Positions 16,986 to 26,779 are shown, counted from the stretch's first letter. The stretch: 64,000 bases of DNA from Mesoflavibacter sp037029465 (GCF_037029465.1 NZ_JAYMEM010000030.1:1-64000), one strand, 5' to 3'. Numbers and translations: made by a program. Notes: a model not told the origin generated them from the letters alone.

Positions 16986-19900
16986 ATGAAAAAGATTTTA
17001 TTTGTACTTGCTGTACTTTGTGTTTTTCCGCTTTTTTCTCAACAGAAAAATGTGAGTTTAAATTGGAATTCATATAAAACACTTAAAGCCGATGGTTTTT
17101 CGGTGGTAGTGCCTTCTTTTACGCCACAAGAACATTTTGATTTTGATATAGATAATGGTGTTATTTATTCAGAACAATGGAAGACTTCAATTCCTATTAA
17201 TGAAAGTAGTGTTAGCTTAACTAATATTTCTTATCAACAAGTAGCTAGAGAGGATTTAAAAGGTTTAAAGTTATCTTCAATTCCTTCAACTTTACAATAT
17301 TCTTTAAAAAATGCAAAAGGAAGAAAAGATAGTTATGCGGTTTTTAAACTGAAGCCATTTGTTAAAGAAGGAAATAGCATTAAAAGAGTAAAAGCTTTTA
17401 CTATTAATTACACAAATAGTACTAATTCTTTTAGGGCTTCTAATGCTCAAGTGGTAACAAATTCAGTTTTAGCAAATGGAAGTTGGTATAGATTTGAAGT
17501 AGATAAATCTGGAGTTCATATTTTAAACAAGTCTTTTTTAAGTCAGTTAGGTATAAATGTCAATAATGTAGATCCAAGAAATATCAAAATTTTTGGCTAT
17601 GGAGGAATGATGATGCCTTATAACAATATTGCTAACTTTCCTTTTGATCCAGTTGAAAATGCAATTAAGTTTGTGGGTGAAGAAGATGGTGTGTTTAACG
17701 ATTCTGATTATATATTGTTTTATGCGCAAGGACCTTCGGCAGATGTAGACAATGTAAGTATCAACACAAATATTAATCCGTATTCAGATAAAACTATTTA
17801 TTATGTCAATGTAAGTTCTGGTAACGGAAAACGAATTCAAAATTATAACCAACCAACAGGAAGTGTTAGTGCAACATTTAACACGTTTCATGATTATAAA
17901 TTTCATGAAGTAGATGAAAGAAACCTTGTTTTTGTTGGAAGAAGGTGGTTTGGAGAAGAGTTTAATGTAGAAAATTCACAAAGTTTTAGTTTTGATTTTC
18001 CTAATCTAGTGCCTTCAGAGCCTGTTAGAGTTAAAGTGCATACAGCAGCTGCTGCTTCTAATAATACAACATTTGCAGTTACAGTTAATGGTAGTCAAGT
18101 AGGAACTATTACGCACTCAAGTTCAAACCCTGGAGATGGAGTTTATGCATCAGGAGGAAGCTTAAATCAAAATGTTACTGTAAGTTCAAGCACTGTAAAT
18201 GTTGGATTAACTTATAACAATCAAGGTAATCCAAGTGCTAACGCATACCTTGATTATGTGTCTGTTGAAGCTGTTAGAGATTTGTCATTTTCTGGTAATC
18301 AGTTTAAGTTTTTTAACCGTTTAGCTTTTCAGGGTTCAGGTGTTGCTTCTTACAGTTTGTCAAATGCAAGTCAAGTACAAGAGATTTGGAATATTACAGA
18401 CTTATACAACGTGTCTTCTATATCAAATGAAGGAAATGCAACCATTACTTTTAACACAAATTTGGGCTCGGAAAATAAATTTGTAGCAGTAACATCTCAA
18501 AACTACTATTCACCTATAGTACCTCAAAACACTTTTGTAGGTAATCAAAACCTTAAAGGAACTATTTTTTTAGATAACAACGGAAATTTTCAAGATATAG
18601 ATTATTTAATGCTTACTACTGGTTCGCATTTAGGGCAAGCACAAAGATTGGCACAAATTAACAGAGATAAATACGGACTTAATGTAAAAGTAGTAACATT
18701 AGGATCTATTTACAATGAATTTGCAACTGGTAATCCAGATATAGTTGCTATTAGAAATTTTGTAAAATACGTTTACGATAATGCTAGCTCTCCAGAAAAT
18801 AAAGTAAAGTATTTATGCCTTTTTGGAGATTCATCTTTTGATTACAAAGGAAGAATTTCATCAAATGCTTATAATTTTCCAACCTGGAATGCCTACAGTA
18901 GTTTTAACTTAACAAACTCGTTTATATCAGACGACTTTTATGGGTATTTAGATTTAGGTGAAGGAAACTTAGACGCTTACAATAGTGCTAATAAATTAGA
19001 TGTTGCTGTTGGTCGTATTGTTGCAGACTCACCACAACTAGCTAAGGATATGGTAGATAAAGTAGCGATTTATTACTCAAAAGACGCTTTAGGAAGTTGG
19101 AGAAATAATTTTGTGGTAATATCTGATGATGTAGATGAAGCGTGGGAAGGAACGCTACAAGCAACGACAGATCAAATTGCAGATGAAGTAACAGCAAATA
19201 AGCCTTTTATAAATGTCACTAAAATACATTCAGATGCTTATCAACAAGTGGCTTCTGCTGGAGGAGATAGATATCCAGAAGTAAATGTAGCGATAGCAAA
19301 TGCAATAGAAAAAGGAGCTTTAGTTGTAGATTATTTTGGACATGGAGGAGAAGATGGTTTAGCAAAAGAGCGTATCATGCAAAAACCAGACGTACAAGCA
19401 TTAAATAACGAGTGTAAATTAAATCTGTTTATTACCGTAACTTGTGAATTTACAAGATTTGATAACCCTTTAAGGGAAACTGCAGGAGAATTAATTTATT
19501 GGAATAAAGATGCAGGAGCAATAGGTTTAATAACCACTACTAGACAAATATTTGTAACTGTAGGAAGAGATTTTAATGAAATATTAAAAGAATATTTATT
19601 TTCTTTTAGTGATCAAGATACTTATGACGATCATGAATATCCTAGTGCTGCAGAAGCTTTAAGATTAGCAAAAAATGATCCATCATTTACATCATCTCAA
19701 AAAAGTCTAGCGTTTTTTATCGGTGATCCTGCATTAAAGTTAGCATTTCCTCAGCCTAATATAAGACTAACAAAAATAAATGATGTTCCAGTAGGTCAAA
19801 ACACAGATGTTCTACAAGCGTTAAGTTATGCTAAGCTTTCTGGAGAGGTAACAGATGTTAATGGAAATGTGTTAACAGACTACAATGGTACTTTAACAGC

Positions 19901-20882
19901 AACAATCTATGATAAAGAAATTGAAAGACAAACCTTAGCTAACGATAATACAACAAATAATAACGGGACTATTTATTTAGATTTTACAACTTTAGGAGCA
20001 TTAGTGTTTAGAGGTCAAGCTTCTGTAACCAATGGGCAATTTGAGTTTGATTTTATCGTTCCCAAAGATATAGGTATACCTGTAGGGTATGGTAAAGTTA
20101 GTTTTTATGCTGTAAAAGAAGATTCTTTAGAAGACAAAACAGGCGCTAGTATAAATACAATACAAATTGGAGGTATAAATCCAGATGCAGAAGAAGATAA
20201 TTTACCGCCAAGAATTCAGTTATATATGAATGATGAAACCTTTGTGTCAGGAGGAATAACTAATGAGTCTCCAATGATCTTAGCAAAATTAGAAGATGAA
20301 AACGGTATTAATACAGCAAGTGGTATCGGGCATGATATAGTAGCAATTTTAGATGGTGATGAGGTTAACCCATTTGTGTTAAATGATTACTACACTGCAG
20401 ATGTAGACAATTATACTAAAGGATCATTAACTTATCCATTAAGAAATTTAGAGCCAGGCTTACACACCTTATCACTAAAGGCATGGGATGTATATAATAA
20501 TTCATCAACTACTGAAATTCAATTTGTAGTTCACCAAGAAAATGAAAACCTATTGCTAACAAATGTATTAAATTACCCAAACCCTTTTGTTAATTATACC
20601 GAGTTTTGGTTTAGTCATAACAGTTCAGAAGTGTTAAATATTTCAGTTCAAATATTTACAATCTCAGGTAAGTTGGTTAGAACACTAAATGGAACAACTG
20701 GAGCAAATGGAGGTTCTTGTTGTGGTGGTTCTATTGCAGGAACATCAAGAGATATTATTTGGGACGGACGTGACGATTTTGGTCAAAAAATAGGAAAAGG
20801 AACTTATATTTATAAACTAAAAGTACACTCACCTTCAACAAATAAAACTACAGAGAAAATAGAGAAACTTGTAATACTATAA
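16986..20882 (+). CDS. porU: Type IX secretion system sortase PorU
   Basis: Cell-surface cysteine protease that removes the C-terminal signal of type IX cargo and attaches it to the surface. The protein is 1298 aa. It has a signal peptide (cleavage near FSQ, residue 20), a long N-terminal beta region, and a gingipain-like peptidase domain near residues 540-925. His786 in VDYFGHGGEDG and Cys820 in ITVTCEFTRF are the expected catalytic pair. A C-terminal YPNPF segment with a FlgD-like Ig fold and a Lys-rich end follow. Near residue 1250 there is an unusual GGSCCGGS loop. porV follows after 32 bases, and the two form one unit: PorU acts together with PorV in the attachment complex. Confidence 0.96.
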   Translation: MKKILFVLAVLCVFPLFSQQKNVSLNWNSYKTLKADGFSVVVPSFTPQEHFDFDIDNGVIYSEQWKTSIPINESSVSLTNISYQQVAREDLKGLKLSSIPSTLQYSLKNAKGRKDSYAVFKLKPFVKEGNSIKRVKAFTINYTNSTNSFRASNAQVVTNSVLANGSWYRFEVDKSGVHILNKSFLSQLGINVNNVDPRNIKIFGYGGMMMPYNNIANFPFDPVENAIKFVGEEDGVFNDSDYILFYAQGPSADVDNVSINTNINPYSDKTIYYVNVSSGNGKRIQNYNQPTGSVSATFNTFHDYKFHEVDERNLVFVGRRWFGEEFNVENSQSFSFDFPNLVPSEPVRVKVHTAAAASNNTTFAVTVNGSQVGTITHSSSNPGDGVYASGGSLNQNVTVSSSTVNVGLTYNNQGNPSANAYLDYVSVEAVRDLSFSGNQFKFFNRLAFQGSGVASYSLSNASQVQEIWNITDLYNVSSISNEGNATITFNTNLGSENKFVAVTSQNYYSPIVPQNTFVGNQNLKGTIFLDNNGNFQDIDYLMLTTGSHLGQAQRLAQINRDKYGLNVKVVTLGSIYNEFATGNPDIVAIRNFVKYVYDNASSPENKVKYLCLFGDSSFDYKGRISSNAYNFPTWNAYSSFNLTNSFISDDFYGYLDLGEGNLDAYNSANKLDVAVGRIVADSPQLAKDMVDKVAIYYSKDALGSWRNNFVVISDDVDEAWEGTLQATTDQIADEVTANKPFINVTKIHSDAYQQVASAGGDRYPEVNVAIANAIEKGALVVDYFGHGGEDGLAKERIMQKPDVQALNNECKLNLFITVTCEFTRFDNPLRETAGELIYWNKDAGAIGLITTTRQIFVTVGRDFNEILKEYLFSFSDQDTYDDHEYPSAAEALRLAKNDPSFTSSQKSLAFFIGDPALKLAFPQPNIRLTKINDVPVGQNTDVLQALSYAKLSGEVTDVNGNVLTDYNGTLTATIYDKEIERQTLANDNTTNNNGTIYLDFTTLGALVFRGQASVTNGQFEFDFIVPKDIGIPVGYGKVSFYAVKEDSLEDKTGASINTIQIGGINPDAEEDNLPPRIQLYMNDETFVSGGITNESPMILAKLEDENGINTASGIGHDIVAILDGDEVNPFVLNDYYTADVDNYTKGSLTYPLRNLEPGLHTLSLKAWDVYNNSSTTEIQFVVHQENENLLLTNVLNYPNPFVNYTEFWFSHNSSEVLNISVQIFTISGKLVRTLNGTTGANGGSCCGGSIAGTSRDIIWDGRDDFGQKIGKGTYIYKLKVHSPSTNKTTEKIEKLVIL

Positions 20883-20914
20883 TAATAAATTATATTTGCT
20901 AACAAATTAGATAT

Positions 20915-22156
20915 ATGAAAAATAAATTTTTAATGGTGCTAATCTTACTAGTGTCTTCTTTAGGGCTAGCACAAGACAATGTAGTAATAATTACACCTGA
21001 TCAAGATACAAGAGTGATTACAACAGGAATCCCTTTTGCTTTAATAGCAACAGATGCCAGAGCTGCAGGATTAGGAGATATGGGTGTGGCTACATCACCA
21101 GACGCATATTCTCAATTTTGGAATGCATCAAAAAATGTGTTCTCAGAAAACCAATCCGGAGTTTCATTAAGTTATACACCTTATTTGAGTAAATTAGTTA
21201 ATGATATTGGTTTAGCCTCTTTAACGTATTACAATAGATTTAATGAAAATAGTGCTTTTGGAGTAGGTTTTAGATACTTCTCTTTAGGTGAAATTGAATC
21301 TACAGATAACTCAGGAAATAGTACAGGAGTTATAAAACCAAATGAGTTTACCATTGATGCATCTTATTCTATTAGACTAAGTGATCAATTTGGAATGGGT
21401 GTTGGTTTACGTTATTTAAGATCAGATTTAAAAATTGATACAGGCAATAATGATAATACTGTGGCAAGCACATTTAGTGCCGATATAACAGGTTATTATC
21501 AAAGTGAAGAACAAGCCTACAGTGATTTCAATGGTCGTTGGCGTGGTGGGTTTGCTATCCAAAATATCGGTCCTAAATTTAAGTATGATGAAGCTGGAAT
21601 AGAAAATTTTCAACCAACTAATTTAAGATTAGGAGGTGGTTTTGATTTTATTTTTGATGAGTATAACAAGTTAGGTGTTACAGCCGAGTTTACTAAACTT
21701 TTAGTTCCTACACCACCTGTAAGAGGTAGTAGGTTTGAATATACAGATGTTAATGATAACGGAGAATATGATGCTGGTACAGATGTAGTTATTGATGATA
21801 ATCCTAATTATATTATAGATGGTCAAGATAACGATGTGCCATTTTTATCAGGGATTTTTCAATCTTTTGGTGATGCACCAGGAGGATTTAAAGAAGAGTT
21901 GCAAGAATTTACCTACGCTTTAGGAGCAGAATATGTCTATCAAGATGCATTCTCACTAAGAGCAGGATATTTTAATGAGCACGAAACTAAAGGTGCACGT
22001 AAGTTTTTTGCTTTAGGAGCAGGATTTAAATATAACGTGTTAAACTTAGATATGTCGTACTTATTTTCATCATCAAAAGTGCCAAGTCCTTTAGAAGGAA
22101 CATTAAGGTTTTCTTTAACCTTTAATCTTGGAGCTGGAGAATACGATGAATATTAG
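20915..22156 (+). CDS. porV: Type IX secretion system outer membrane channel protein PorV (LptO)
   Basis: Outer-membrane beta-barrel of the FadL type that receives cargo from the SprA translocon and hands it to PorU. The protein is 413 aa. The signal peptide is cleaved after GLAQ near residue 19, and the hatch-region hallmark DARAAGLGDMGVATSPDA follows. Alternating strands run to the end, where the final strand LEGTLRFSLTFNLG precedes a short acidic tail. It is directly downstream of porU. A terminator with a GAAA loop follows. Confidence 0.95.
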   Translation: MKNKFLMVLILLVSSLGLAQDNVVIITPDQDTRVITTGIPFALIATDARAAGLGDMGVATSPDAYSQFWNASKNVFSENQSGVSLSYTPYLSKLVNDIGLASLTYYNRFNENSAFGVGFRYFSLGEIESTDNSGNSTGVIKPNEFTIDASYSIRLSDQFGMGVGLRYLRSDLKIDTGNNDNTVASTFSADITGYYQSEEQAYSDFNGRWRGGFAIQNIGPKFKYDEAGIENFQPTNLRLGGGFDFIFDEYNKLGVTAEFTKLLVPTPPVRGSRFEYTDVNDNGEYDAGTDVVIDDNPNYIIDGQDNDVPFLSGIFQSFGDAPGGFKEELQEFTYALGAEYVYQDAFSLRAGYFNEHETKGARKFFALGAGFKYNVLNLDMSYLFSSSKVPSPLEGTLRFSLTFNLGAGEYDEY

Positions 22157-22181
22157 AAAATATTAAAAAGACGTTAAAAAG

Positions 22182-22208
22182 AAACTATTGCGAAAGCAAT
22201 AGTTTTTT
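22182..22208 (+). terminator. Intrinsic terminator of porU-porV
   Basis: AAACTATTGC and GCAATAGTTT pair around a GAAA tetraloop and run into six T. It ends the porU-porV unit ahead of cdd. Confidence 0.9.
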
Positions 22209-22237
22209 GTCTGTAATTGTTTAGTATCTTTAGTAAT

Positions 22238-22720
22238 ATGAAAGAAGTGAAAATAGAAACAACTTTGCAGGTTTATGATCATTTAAATGATACACCCAAA
22301 GAAGTTCAAGATTTAATGGAACAAGCAATAAGTGCCAGAGAAAAAGCTTATGCACCATATTCTAAATTTAATGTAGGCGCTGCTTTGTTATTAGAAAACA
22401 AAGAAATAATAACAGGTAGCAATCAAGAAAACGCTTCTTATCCTTCTGGTTTGTGTGCAGAACGTACTGCAATTTATTTTGCTGGAGCCCAATACCCTGA
22501 TCAAAAAATTATAAGAATGGCTATTTCAGCAGGCTCAAAAATTCATACAACTATAACACCAATTCCACCATGTGGTGCTTGTAGGCAAGCTATTTCAGAA
22601 TATGAAAACAAACAAAATCATCCGATAGAAATTTATTTTATGGGAGAATCAGGAAAAGTAGTAAGATCTAAGTCATTAGCTAACCTTTTACCACTAGGTT
22701 TTGACAAAAGCGTGCTATAA
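22238..22720 (+). CDS. cdd: Cytidine deaminase
   Basis: Zinc enzyme that deaminates cytidine and deoxycytidine to uridine forms for pyrimidine salvage. It is 160 aa. The zinc site is Cys73 with the catalytic Glu75 (SGLCAERTA) and Cys112/Cys115 (PPCGACRQ). The substrate block YAPYSKFNVGAAL is near residue 40. The ATG at 22238 is preferred over an in-frame codon seven residues upstream. A weak -7-like TATCTTTA ends only five bases before it. A short hairpin TAACG-TTTT-CGTTA with a T run (22717-22735) may be a weak terminator. Confidence 0.94.
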   Translation: MKEVKIETTLQVYDHLNDTPKEVQDLMEQAISAREKAYAPYSKFNVGAALLLENKEIITGSNQENASYPSGLCAERTAIYFAGAQYPDQKIIRMAISAGSKIHTTITPIPPCGACRQAISEYENKQNHPIEIYFMGESGKVVRSKSLANLLPLGFDKSVL

Positions 22721-22772
22721 CGTTTTCGTTAATTTTTACTATTTTCAGTTTTTTCATTACTAACTAAAGTGT

Positions 22773-22780
22773 TACTTTTG
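22773..22780 (+). promoter_or_regulatory. Candidate -7 element of pdhA-pdhC
   Basis: TACTTTTG matches TAnnTTTG 28 bases before the pdhA start. No good -33 TTG is seen at standard distance. Confidence 0.5.
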
Positions 22781-22808
22781 TTAATCGGTAAAATTATAAA
22801 CGTCACCA

Positions 22809-23807
22809 ATGCAAAAAATAACTAAAGAAACGTATTTAAAATGGTATGAAGACATGCTGTTTTGGAGAAAATTTGAAGATAAACTAGCAGCAGTTTATAT
22901 TCAACAAAAAGTTAGAGGATTTTTACATCTTTATAACGGTCAAGAAGCAGTATTAGCAGGCGCTTTGCATGCAATGGATTTAACCAAAGATAAAATGATT
23001 ACTGCTTATCGTAATCACGTACAACCAATAGGAATGGGTGTAGACCCTAAAAGAGTAATGGCAGAGCTTTATGGTAAAGCAACTGGTACATCACAAGGTT
23101 TAGGAGGATCAATGCATATTTTCTCTAAAGAACATCGTTTTTATGGTGGTCATGGTATTGTTGGAGGACAAATACCTTTAGGAGCAGGTATTGCTTTTGG
23201 TGATAAGTATCACGGTAGTGATGCAGTAACAATTTGCTGTTTTGGTGATGGTGCTGCTCGTCAAGGATCGTTACATGAGTCATTTAACTTAGCGATGTTA
23301 TGGAACTTACCAGTTGTATTTGTATGTGAAAACAATGGTTATGCAATGGGTACATCTGTAGAGCGTACTGCAAACCATACAGATATTTGGAAGCTAGGTT
23401 TAGGTTACGAAATGCCATGCGGACCAGTAGACGGAATGAACCCGATAAAAGTAGCAGAAGCTTTTGATGAAGCTATTCAACGTGCAAGAAAAGGTGGTGG
23501 GCCAACATTTTTAGAGGTTAAAACTTACCGATACAGAGGTCACTCTATGTCAGATGCACAACACTATCGTACAAAAGAAGAAGTAGAAGAATACAAAAAA
23601 ATAGATCCGATTACGCAAGTAAAAGATATTATTTTAGAAGAAAAATATGCTACAGAAGAAGAAATTAAGCAAATTGACAAACGCGTTAAAAAATTAGTTT
23701 CAGAATGCGAGAAATTTGCAGAAGAGTCGCCATTCCCAGAAAAGAATGTAATGTACGATTCTGTTTACGAGCAAGAAGATTATCCATTTATACAACACAA
23801 ATTATAA
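22809..23807 (+). CDS. pdhA: Pyruvate dehydrogenase E1 component subunit alpha
   Basis: Thiamine-diphosphate-dependent E1 alpha of the pyruvate dehydrogenase complex, which makes acetyl-CoA. The 332-aa chain shows AYRNHVQPIGMG, the GGSMHIFSKEHRFYGGHGIVG block, the ThDP/Mg site GDGAARQGS...NLPVVFVCENN, and the phosphorylation-loop-like YRYRGHSMSD. The length fits the two-subunit (alpha/beta) type of E1, so an E1 beta gene is required. It is not next to it: the gene is followed after three bases by the E2 gene. Confidence 0.95.
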   Translation: MQKITKETYLKWYEDMLFWRKFEDKLAAVYIQQKVRGFLHLYNGQEAVLAGALHAMDLTKDKMITAYRNHVQPIGMGVDPKRVMAELYGKATGTSQGLGGSMHIFSKEHRFYGGHGIVGGQIPLGAGIAFGDKYHGSDAVTICCFGDGAARQGSLHESFNLAMLWNLPVVFVCENNGYAMGTSVERTANHTDIWKLGLGYEMPCGPVDGMNPIKVAEAFDEAIQRARKGGGPTFLEVKTYRYRGHSMSDAQHYRTKEEVEEYKKIDPITQVKDIILEEKYATEEEIKQIDKRVKKLVSECEKFAEESPFPEKNVMYDSVYEQEDYPFIQHKL

Positions 23808-23810
23808 GCT

Positions 23811-25460
23811 ATGGCAGAAGTAATAAACATGCCTCGTTTGAGTGACACCATGGAAGAAGGAACTGTCGCAACTTGGTTAAAAAAAGTAGGCGATAAAGTT
23901 GAAGAAGGTGATATTTTAGCAGAAATTGAAACCGATAAAGCAACAATGGAGTTTGAGTCTTTCCACGAAGGAACATTATTACACATTGGTGTTCAAGAAG
24001 GAGAAACGACTAAAGTAGACGAGCTTTTAGCAATCATAGGAGAAGAAGGAGAAGATATATCAGATTTGTTAGACGGAAAATCTTCAACTAAAGAAGAAGC
24101 ACAGTCAGAAGAACAAACTGATGATAAAGAAGACACTTCAGAAGATGAAACTTCTAATAATGATTCAACTGAAAGTAGTTCAGAAGAATTACCAGAAGGG
24201 GTTACAGTTGTTACAATGCCTCGATTAAGTGATACAATGGAGGAAGGGACTGTAGCTACATGGCTTAAAAAAGTTGGTGATGCAGTTGAAGAAGGAGATA
24301 TCTTAGCAGAAATTGAAACTGATAAAGCGACAATGGAGTTTGAATCATTTCAATCAGGGACATTATTACACATAGGTTTAGAAGAAGGACAATCTGCAAA
24401 AGTAGATGCTTTGTTAGCTATTTTAGGACCAGAAGGAACAGATGTTTCAGGTGTTGCTAAAAACTTTAAAGCAGGCGGAGATGCTTCGACTAAAAAGGAC
24501 GAAGCTCCTAAAAAAGAGTCTAAACCAGAGCCTAAAAAAGAAACGCCAAAACAAGACACTAAAACAGAATCTAAACCTGTTGCTCAGCCAACTCAAACAG
24601 CTTCTGGCGGACGTATATTCGTATCTCCATTAGCTAAGAAAATGGCAGACGAAAAAGGAATTAACTTGTCTCAAGTTAAAGGTTCTGGAGAAAACGGACG
24701 TATTGTAAAGCGTGATATAGAAAACTTTACACCAGCTGCACAATCTGCTCAAGTAGGTAAGTTTGTTCCATCAGGTCAAGAAGATTTTGATGAAGTGCCA
24801 AACAGCCAAATGCGTAAAGCAATTGCTAAAAACTTGGCTAAATCTAAGTTTTCTGCGCCACATTATTACTTAAATGTAGAGTTTGATATGGACAATGCAA
24901 TTGCTTTCCGTACACAATACAACTCTTTACCAGATACAAAAATTTCATTTAATGATATGGTTGTTAAAGCTTGTGCATTGGCATTAAAGCAACATCCACA
25001 AGTTAACTCGCAGTGGTTTGACGATAAGATGAAATTAAACAACCACGTACATATTGGTGTTGCAGTAGCTGTAGAAGATGGTTTATTAGTACCAGTTGTT
25101 AAGTTTGCTAACGAGCAATCATTACCACAAATTGGTGCAGCAGTAAAAGATTTTGCAGGTAGAGCAAGAAACAAAAAATTAGCTTTAGATGAAATGGAAG
25201 GAAGTACATTCACTATTTCTAACTTAGGTATGTTTGGAATAGAAAGTTTTACTTCTATTATTAATCAGCCTAACTCGGCAATTTTATCTGTTGGAGCAAT
25301 CGTGCAAAAACCAGTTGTTAAAAATGGTCAAATTGTACCAGGTAACACGATGAAATTAACTTTAGCGTGTGATCACAGAACAGTTGATGGTGCTACAGGA
25401 GCACAATTCCTTCAAACATTAAAAGGATACATAGAAAATCCTGTAACAATGTTAGTATAA
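23811..25460 (+). CDS. pdhC: Dihydrolipoamide acetyltransferase (E2) with two lipoyl domains
   Basis: Core subunit of the pyruvate dehydrogenase complex, moving the acetyl group to CoA. The 549-aa chain has, in order: lipoyl domain 1 (about 3-80, lipoyl Lys43 in ETDKATM), an acidic Ser/Glu/Thr linker, lipoyl domain 2 (about 133-208, Lys172), a Lys/Pro-rich linker, the E1/E3-binding domain (FVSPLAKKMADEKG near 270), and the catalytic domain ending with DHRTVDGA, where His522 is the active residue. The two lipoyl domains are nearly identical in protein. The terminator after it shows that E1 alpha and E2 are the whole operon. Confidence 0.95.
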   Translation: MAEVINMPRLSDTMEEGTVATWLKKVGDKVEEGDILAEIETDKATMEFESFHEGTLLHIGVQEGETTKVDELLAIIGEEGEDISDLLDGKSSTKEEAQSEEQTDDKEDTSEDETSNNDSTESSSEELPEGVTVVTMPRLSDTMEEGTVATWLKKVGDAVEEGDILAEIETDKATMEFESFQSGTLLHIGLEEGQSAKVDALLAILGPEGTDVSGVAKNFKAGGDASTKKDEAPKKESKPEPKKETPKQDTKTESKPVAQPTQTASGGRIFVSPLAKKMADEKGINLSQVKGSGENGRIVKRDIENFTPAAQSAQVGKFVPSGQEDFDEVPNSQMRKAIAKNLAKSKFSAPHYYLNVEFDMDNAIAFRTQYNSLPDTKISFNDMVVKACALALKQHPQVNSQWFDDKMKLNNHVHIGVAVAVEDGLLVPVVKFANEQSLPQIGAAVKDFAGRARNKKLALDEMEGSTFTISNLGMFGIESFTSIINQPNSAILSVGAIVQKPVVKNGQIVPGNTMKLTLACDHRTVDGATGAQFLQTLKGYIENPVTMLV

Positions 25461-25490
25461 ACGTTTCGCGAAAGCGGAAACTAAATAAAA

Positions 25491-25527
25491 TAAAACCTGT
25501 TTCATCTTATTTGAAGCAGGTTTTTTA
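25491..25527 (+). terminator. Intrinsic terminator of pdhA-pdhC
   Basis: AAACCTGTTTCA and TGAAGCAGGTTT pair with one G-T pair around a short loop and are followed by T residues. A smaller GC-rich stem TTTCGC-GAAA-GCGGAA lies just before it at 25463-25479. Confidence 0.88.
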
Positions 25528-25552
25528 ACTTTATAATCCAAATAAAATTAAG

Positions 25553-26233
25553 ATGAAAAACATAATAATAACAGGAACAAGTCGCGGTATTGGTTTTGAA
25601 TTAGTTCAAATCCTTGCCCAAAAAGGTTTTAATGTATTAGCGTTATCTAGAAATGAACAACCTGTTATTGATCTTAATTTGGAAAATGTCACTTCGTTTT
25701 CGTTTGATTTAAGTAATGAAGAAGATTATAATAAAGTTGAAGATTTTATAAAAGCTAATTGGCAACAAGTAGATGTACTGGTTAATAACGCTGGTGCTTT
25801 ATTAAATAAACCGTTTGCAGAAACATCTATATCAGATTTTGAATACGTGTATAAAACCAACGTTTTTGGTGTAGCTGAAATGACAAGAGTCGTTATTCCT
25901 TTTATGACTAAAGAAAGTCATGTGGTCACAGTAAGTTCTATGGGTGGAGTACAAGGAAGTATGAAGTTTCCTGGTTTAGCTGCTTACAGTTCTAGTAAAG
26001 GAGCTGTTATTACTTTAACCGAATTGTTAGCTGAAGAGTATAAAGAAACAGGACCAAGTTTTAATGTCTTGGCTTTAGGAGCTGTACAAACCGAAATGTT
26101 AGAAGAAGCATTTCCTGGTTATATTGCACCAACAACTGCTAAAGAAATGGCAGAATATATAGCCGACTTTTCTTTAAATGGACAAAAATATTATAACGGA
26201 AAATTGTTGCAAGTGTCTAACTCGACACCTTAA
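25553..26233 (+). CDS. Short-chain dehydrogenase/reductase
   Basis: NAD(P)-dependent oxidoreductase of the classical SDR fold, 226 aa. The cofactor loop TGTSRGIGFE is at residues 7-16, the NNAGALLN block is near 84, and the catalytic triad reads as Ser (VTVSSMGG) with YSSSKG (Tyr and Lys four apart). The chain is a little short of the usual 240-260 aa and lacks much of the C-terminal substrate region, so the substrate is unknown. It is transcribed alone, with six bases between its stop and that of the converging secreted protein. Confidence 0.9.
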   Translation: MKNIIITGTSRGIGFELVQILAQKGFNVLALSRNEQPVIDLNLENVTSFSFDLSNEEDYNKVEDFIKANWQQVDVLVNNAGALLNKPFAETSISDFEYVYKTNVFGVAEMTRVVIPFMTKESHVVTVSSMGGVQGSMKFPGLAAYSSSKGAVITLTELLAEEYKETGPSFNVLALGAVQTEMLEEAFPGYIAPTTAKEMAEYIADFSLNGQKYYNGKLLQVSNSTP

Positions 26234-26238
26234 AAAAA

Positions 26239-26664
26239 TTAAGTACGCTCTAAAGCAGCGTAAGCATCTGCACTAGAAAAATTGTCCTTGTAAAAAATGT
26301 TGTATTGTAGTATTTCTACAATTTTCATTAGTTTTTCAAACTCTTTTTCCTTGTAAGCACCTTTTAAATTAGTGTGAATTTTAAAAAACATTTCTGTTTT
26401 TTTAGTCTCATTATTTACTCCGTAAAAGAATAGGATTTCGTTTTTTTTAGGCTTAAAAAACTTATAATCTTCAACGATGCTTCCTTTTATGTTTTTGTAA
26501 ATTTTTAGGTAGACTTTATCAGAATTAATATCTTTATGTAAACCCAATTCTAGTGGTTTTAGTCTATATCTAGTAACGTTTAAAAATTGAGCAGTTTCAG
26601 ATGTGTCTTGTGCTTTTACAACAGTAAATGTCATAAAAAGCAATAGAATGAGGGAGAATTTCAT
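26239..26664 (-). CDS. Small secreted protein of unknown function
   Basis: 141 aa with a signal peptide (FSLILLLFMTFTVV core, cleavage after KAQ near residue 19). The mature part is basic and has no motif I recognise and no cysteine. Residues 60-85 look beta-rich and the end is helical. It converges with the SDR gene and starts 115 bases from the divergent thioredoxin-like gene. The gene looks real from its signal peptide and codon use, but no function can be given. Confidence 0.72.
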   Translation of the reverse strand: MKFSLILLLFMTFTVVKAQDTSETAQFLNVTRYRLKPLELGLHKDINSDKVYLKIYKNIKGSIVEDYKFFKPKKNEILFFYGVNNETKKTEMFFKIHTNLKGAYKEKEFEKLMKIVEILQYNIFYKDNFSSADAYAALERT

Positions 26665-26779
26665 ATTTGCTATTAATCAGTTAGAATGTTAGGGAAAACA
26701 TTAATCTTCAACTAATTAAAATAAATTAATTCAAAGTTCAAAATAAAAGACTAATAAAAATCTAAAAAATTAACATATT

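Noticed and set aside
24866..25213. 115-aa minus-strand frame inside pdhC
   Set aside because: Antisense shadow of the E2 catalytic domain with no independent support.
25463..25479. GC-rich stem TTTCGC-GAAA-GCGGAA as a regulatory hairpin
   Set aside because: It lies after the pdhC stop just before a better terminator and is probably part of the 3' end only.
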